Positions 5,244-5,539 of a stretch of 5,539 nucleotides of DNA are shown here, in pieces (the first letter of the stretch is position 1; every line of letters starts with the position of its first letter). Origin of the DNA: Bacteroidota bacterium. Its GTDB lineage: Bacteria > Bacteroidota > Bacteroidia > Chitinophagales > LD1. The DNA is taken from assembly GCA_018267435.1 (NCBI GenBank), contig JAFDYM010000191.1, positions 1 to 5,539 on the forward strand. Direction: 5' to 3'. The translations under genes were made by a program, and so were the position numbers. The notes under the pieces are model-generated. The model searched no databases, was not told the DNA's origin, and was given only the letters and a program-made list of their open reading frames with translations.

Positions 5244-5539
5244 ATGATGGATAAGCGCAAAAGAATTTATGTAGGTGTTGGCGTAGCTGCGGCTATAGCT
5301 TTGGTGGCGGGCTTATGGTTGCTATTGCGCCCCGAAGGTGTGTACCGCGCCATACCGCAAAGTGCTGTGGCGGTAATAGAAACCAACAGTTGGCTAAAGG
5401 TGATAGATAAGCTGAATACCACCTACACAGGTAGCGAGCTAAAGAAAACCAACCTAGCAACAAAGCTACAGGCCAACCTTACCCTAATGGGCAACATACT
5501 GGGCGGTAATGCCGAAATGGCGGCGCAGTTAAACAAAGG
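5244..5539 (+). CDS. Membrane-anchored protein, N-terminal part (3' truncated, DUF3352-like)
   Basis: An open frame runs from ATG 5244 (a second ATG follows at 5247) to the window edge without a stop, giving 98 residues. The start has a basic patch (DKRKR, 3-7), one hydrophobic segment (about 8-28) and then RPEGVYRAIPQSAVAVIETN, a Lys/Arg-flanked single anchor with most of the protein outside the cytoplasm. The phrase 'IPxxAVAVIETN' resembles the opening of DUF3352-like Bacteroidota proteins, in which a single anchor is followed by a repeated alpha/beta domain; this is recalled, not tested. There is no Cys near the anchor, so it is not a lipoprotein. It is divergent from DUF423 with 61 bases between starts. 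Codon use is like the neighbours. Function unknown; most of the protein lies outside the window. Confidence 0.8.
   Translation, partial: MMDKRKRIYVGVGVAAAIALVAGLWLLLRPEGVYRAIPQSAVAVIETNSWLKVIDKLNTTYTGSELKKTNLATKLQANLTLMGNILGGNAEMAAQLNK

Noticed and set aside
5183..5260. N-terminal extension of the DUF423 protein from a TTG at 5260
   Set aside because: It would add 26 Cys-rich residues not typical of the family and overlap the divergent gene's start; GTG 5182 gives the normal DUF423 beginning.

Overview
The window looks like chromosomal DNA from a member of the Bacteroidota, probably near the Chitinophagales/Sphingobacteriales. The signs are two lipoproteins with Bacteroidota-type lipobox regions (one with an acidic surface-export-like motif), weak or absent Shine-Dalgarno sequences at most genes, a thioredoxin paired with a small Bacteroidota-type helical protein, and a candidate TAnnTTTG promoter element. 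Codons ending in TA (ATA, GTA, CTA) look frequent by eye, and all seven stop codons in the window are TAG. No mobile element, CRISPR array, tRNA or rRNA was found.

Left part (1-2723, + strand): the 3' end of a Gfo/Idh/MocA-type oxidoreductase gene; a 173-base gap holding two hairpin-forming palindromes that look like a REP-type intergenic repeat; a 277-residue lipoprotein of unknown function; and, 20 bases later, a WbaP/WcaJ-type polyprenyl-phosphate sugar-1-phosphate transferase. Together they suggest a surface polysaccharide (EPS or O-antigen type) locus: a nucleotide-sugar or sugar oxidoreductase, the membrane enzyme that starts repeat-unit assembly on undecaprenyl phosphate, and an envelope lipoprotein.

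Middle (2725-4095, - strand): a lipoprotein built of beta-propeller-like repeats, locally AT-rich, converging on the transferase gene with only one base between the two stop codons.

Right part (4134-5539): on the - strand, in transcription order, a DUF423-type small membrane protein, a strong hairpin, a cytoplasmic thioredoxin with a WCGSC active site, and an 80-residue helical protein that starts 4 bases after the thioredoxin stop. Divergent from DUF423 on the + strand is the 5' end of a membrane-anchored protein that runs off the window. The 61-base divergent promoter region carries a TTGCGCAA palindrome on a candidate -7 element, and the same GCGCAAAA/TTTTGCGC word recurs in the hairpin on the other side of DUF423.

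I see no clear evidence for a wholly new multi-gene system. The most noteworthy signals are the exclusive TAG stops, the repeated GCGCAAAA inverted repeats, a T9 tract inside the transferase gene, the lipoprotein/transferase pairing, and the Lys replacing the buried Asp in the thioredoxin.
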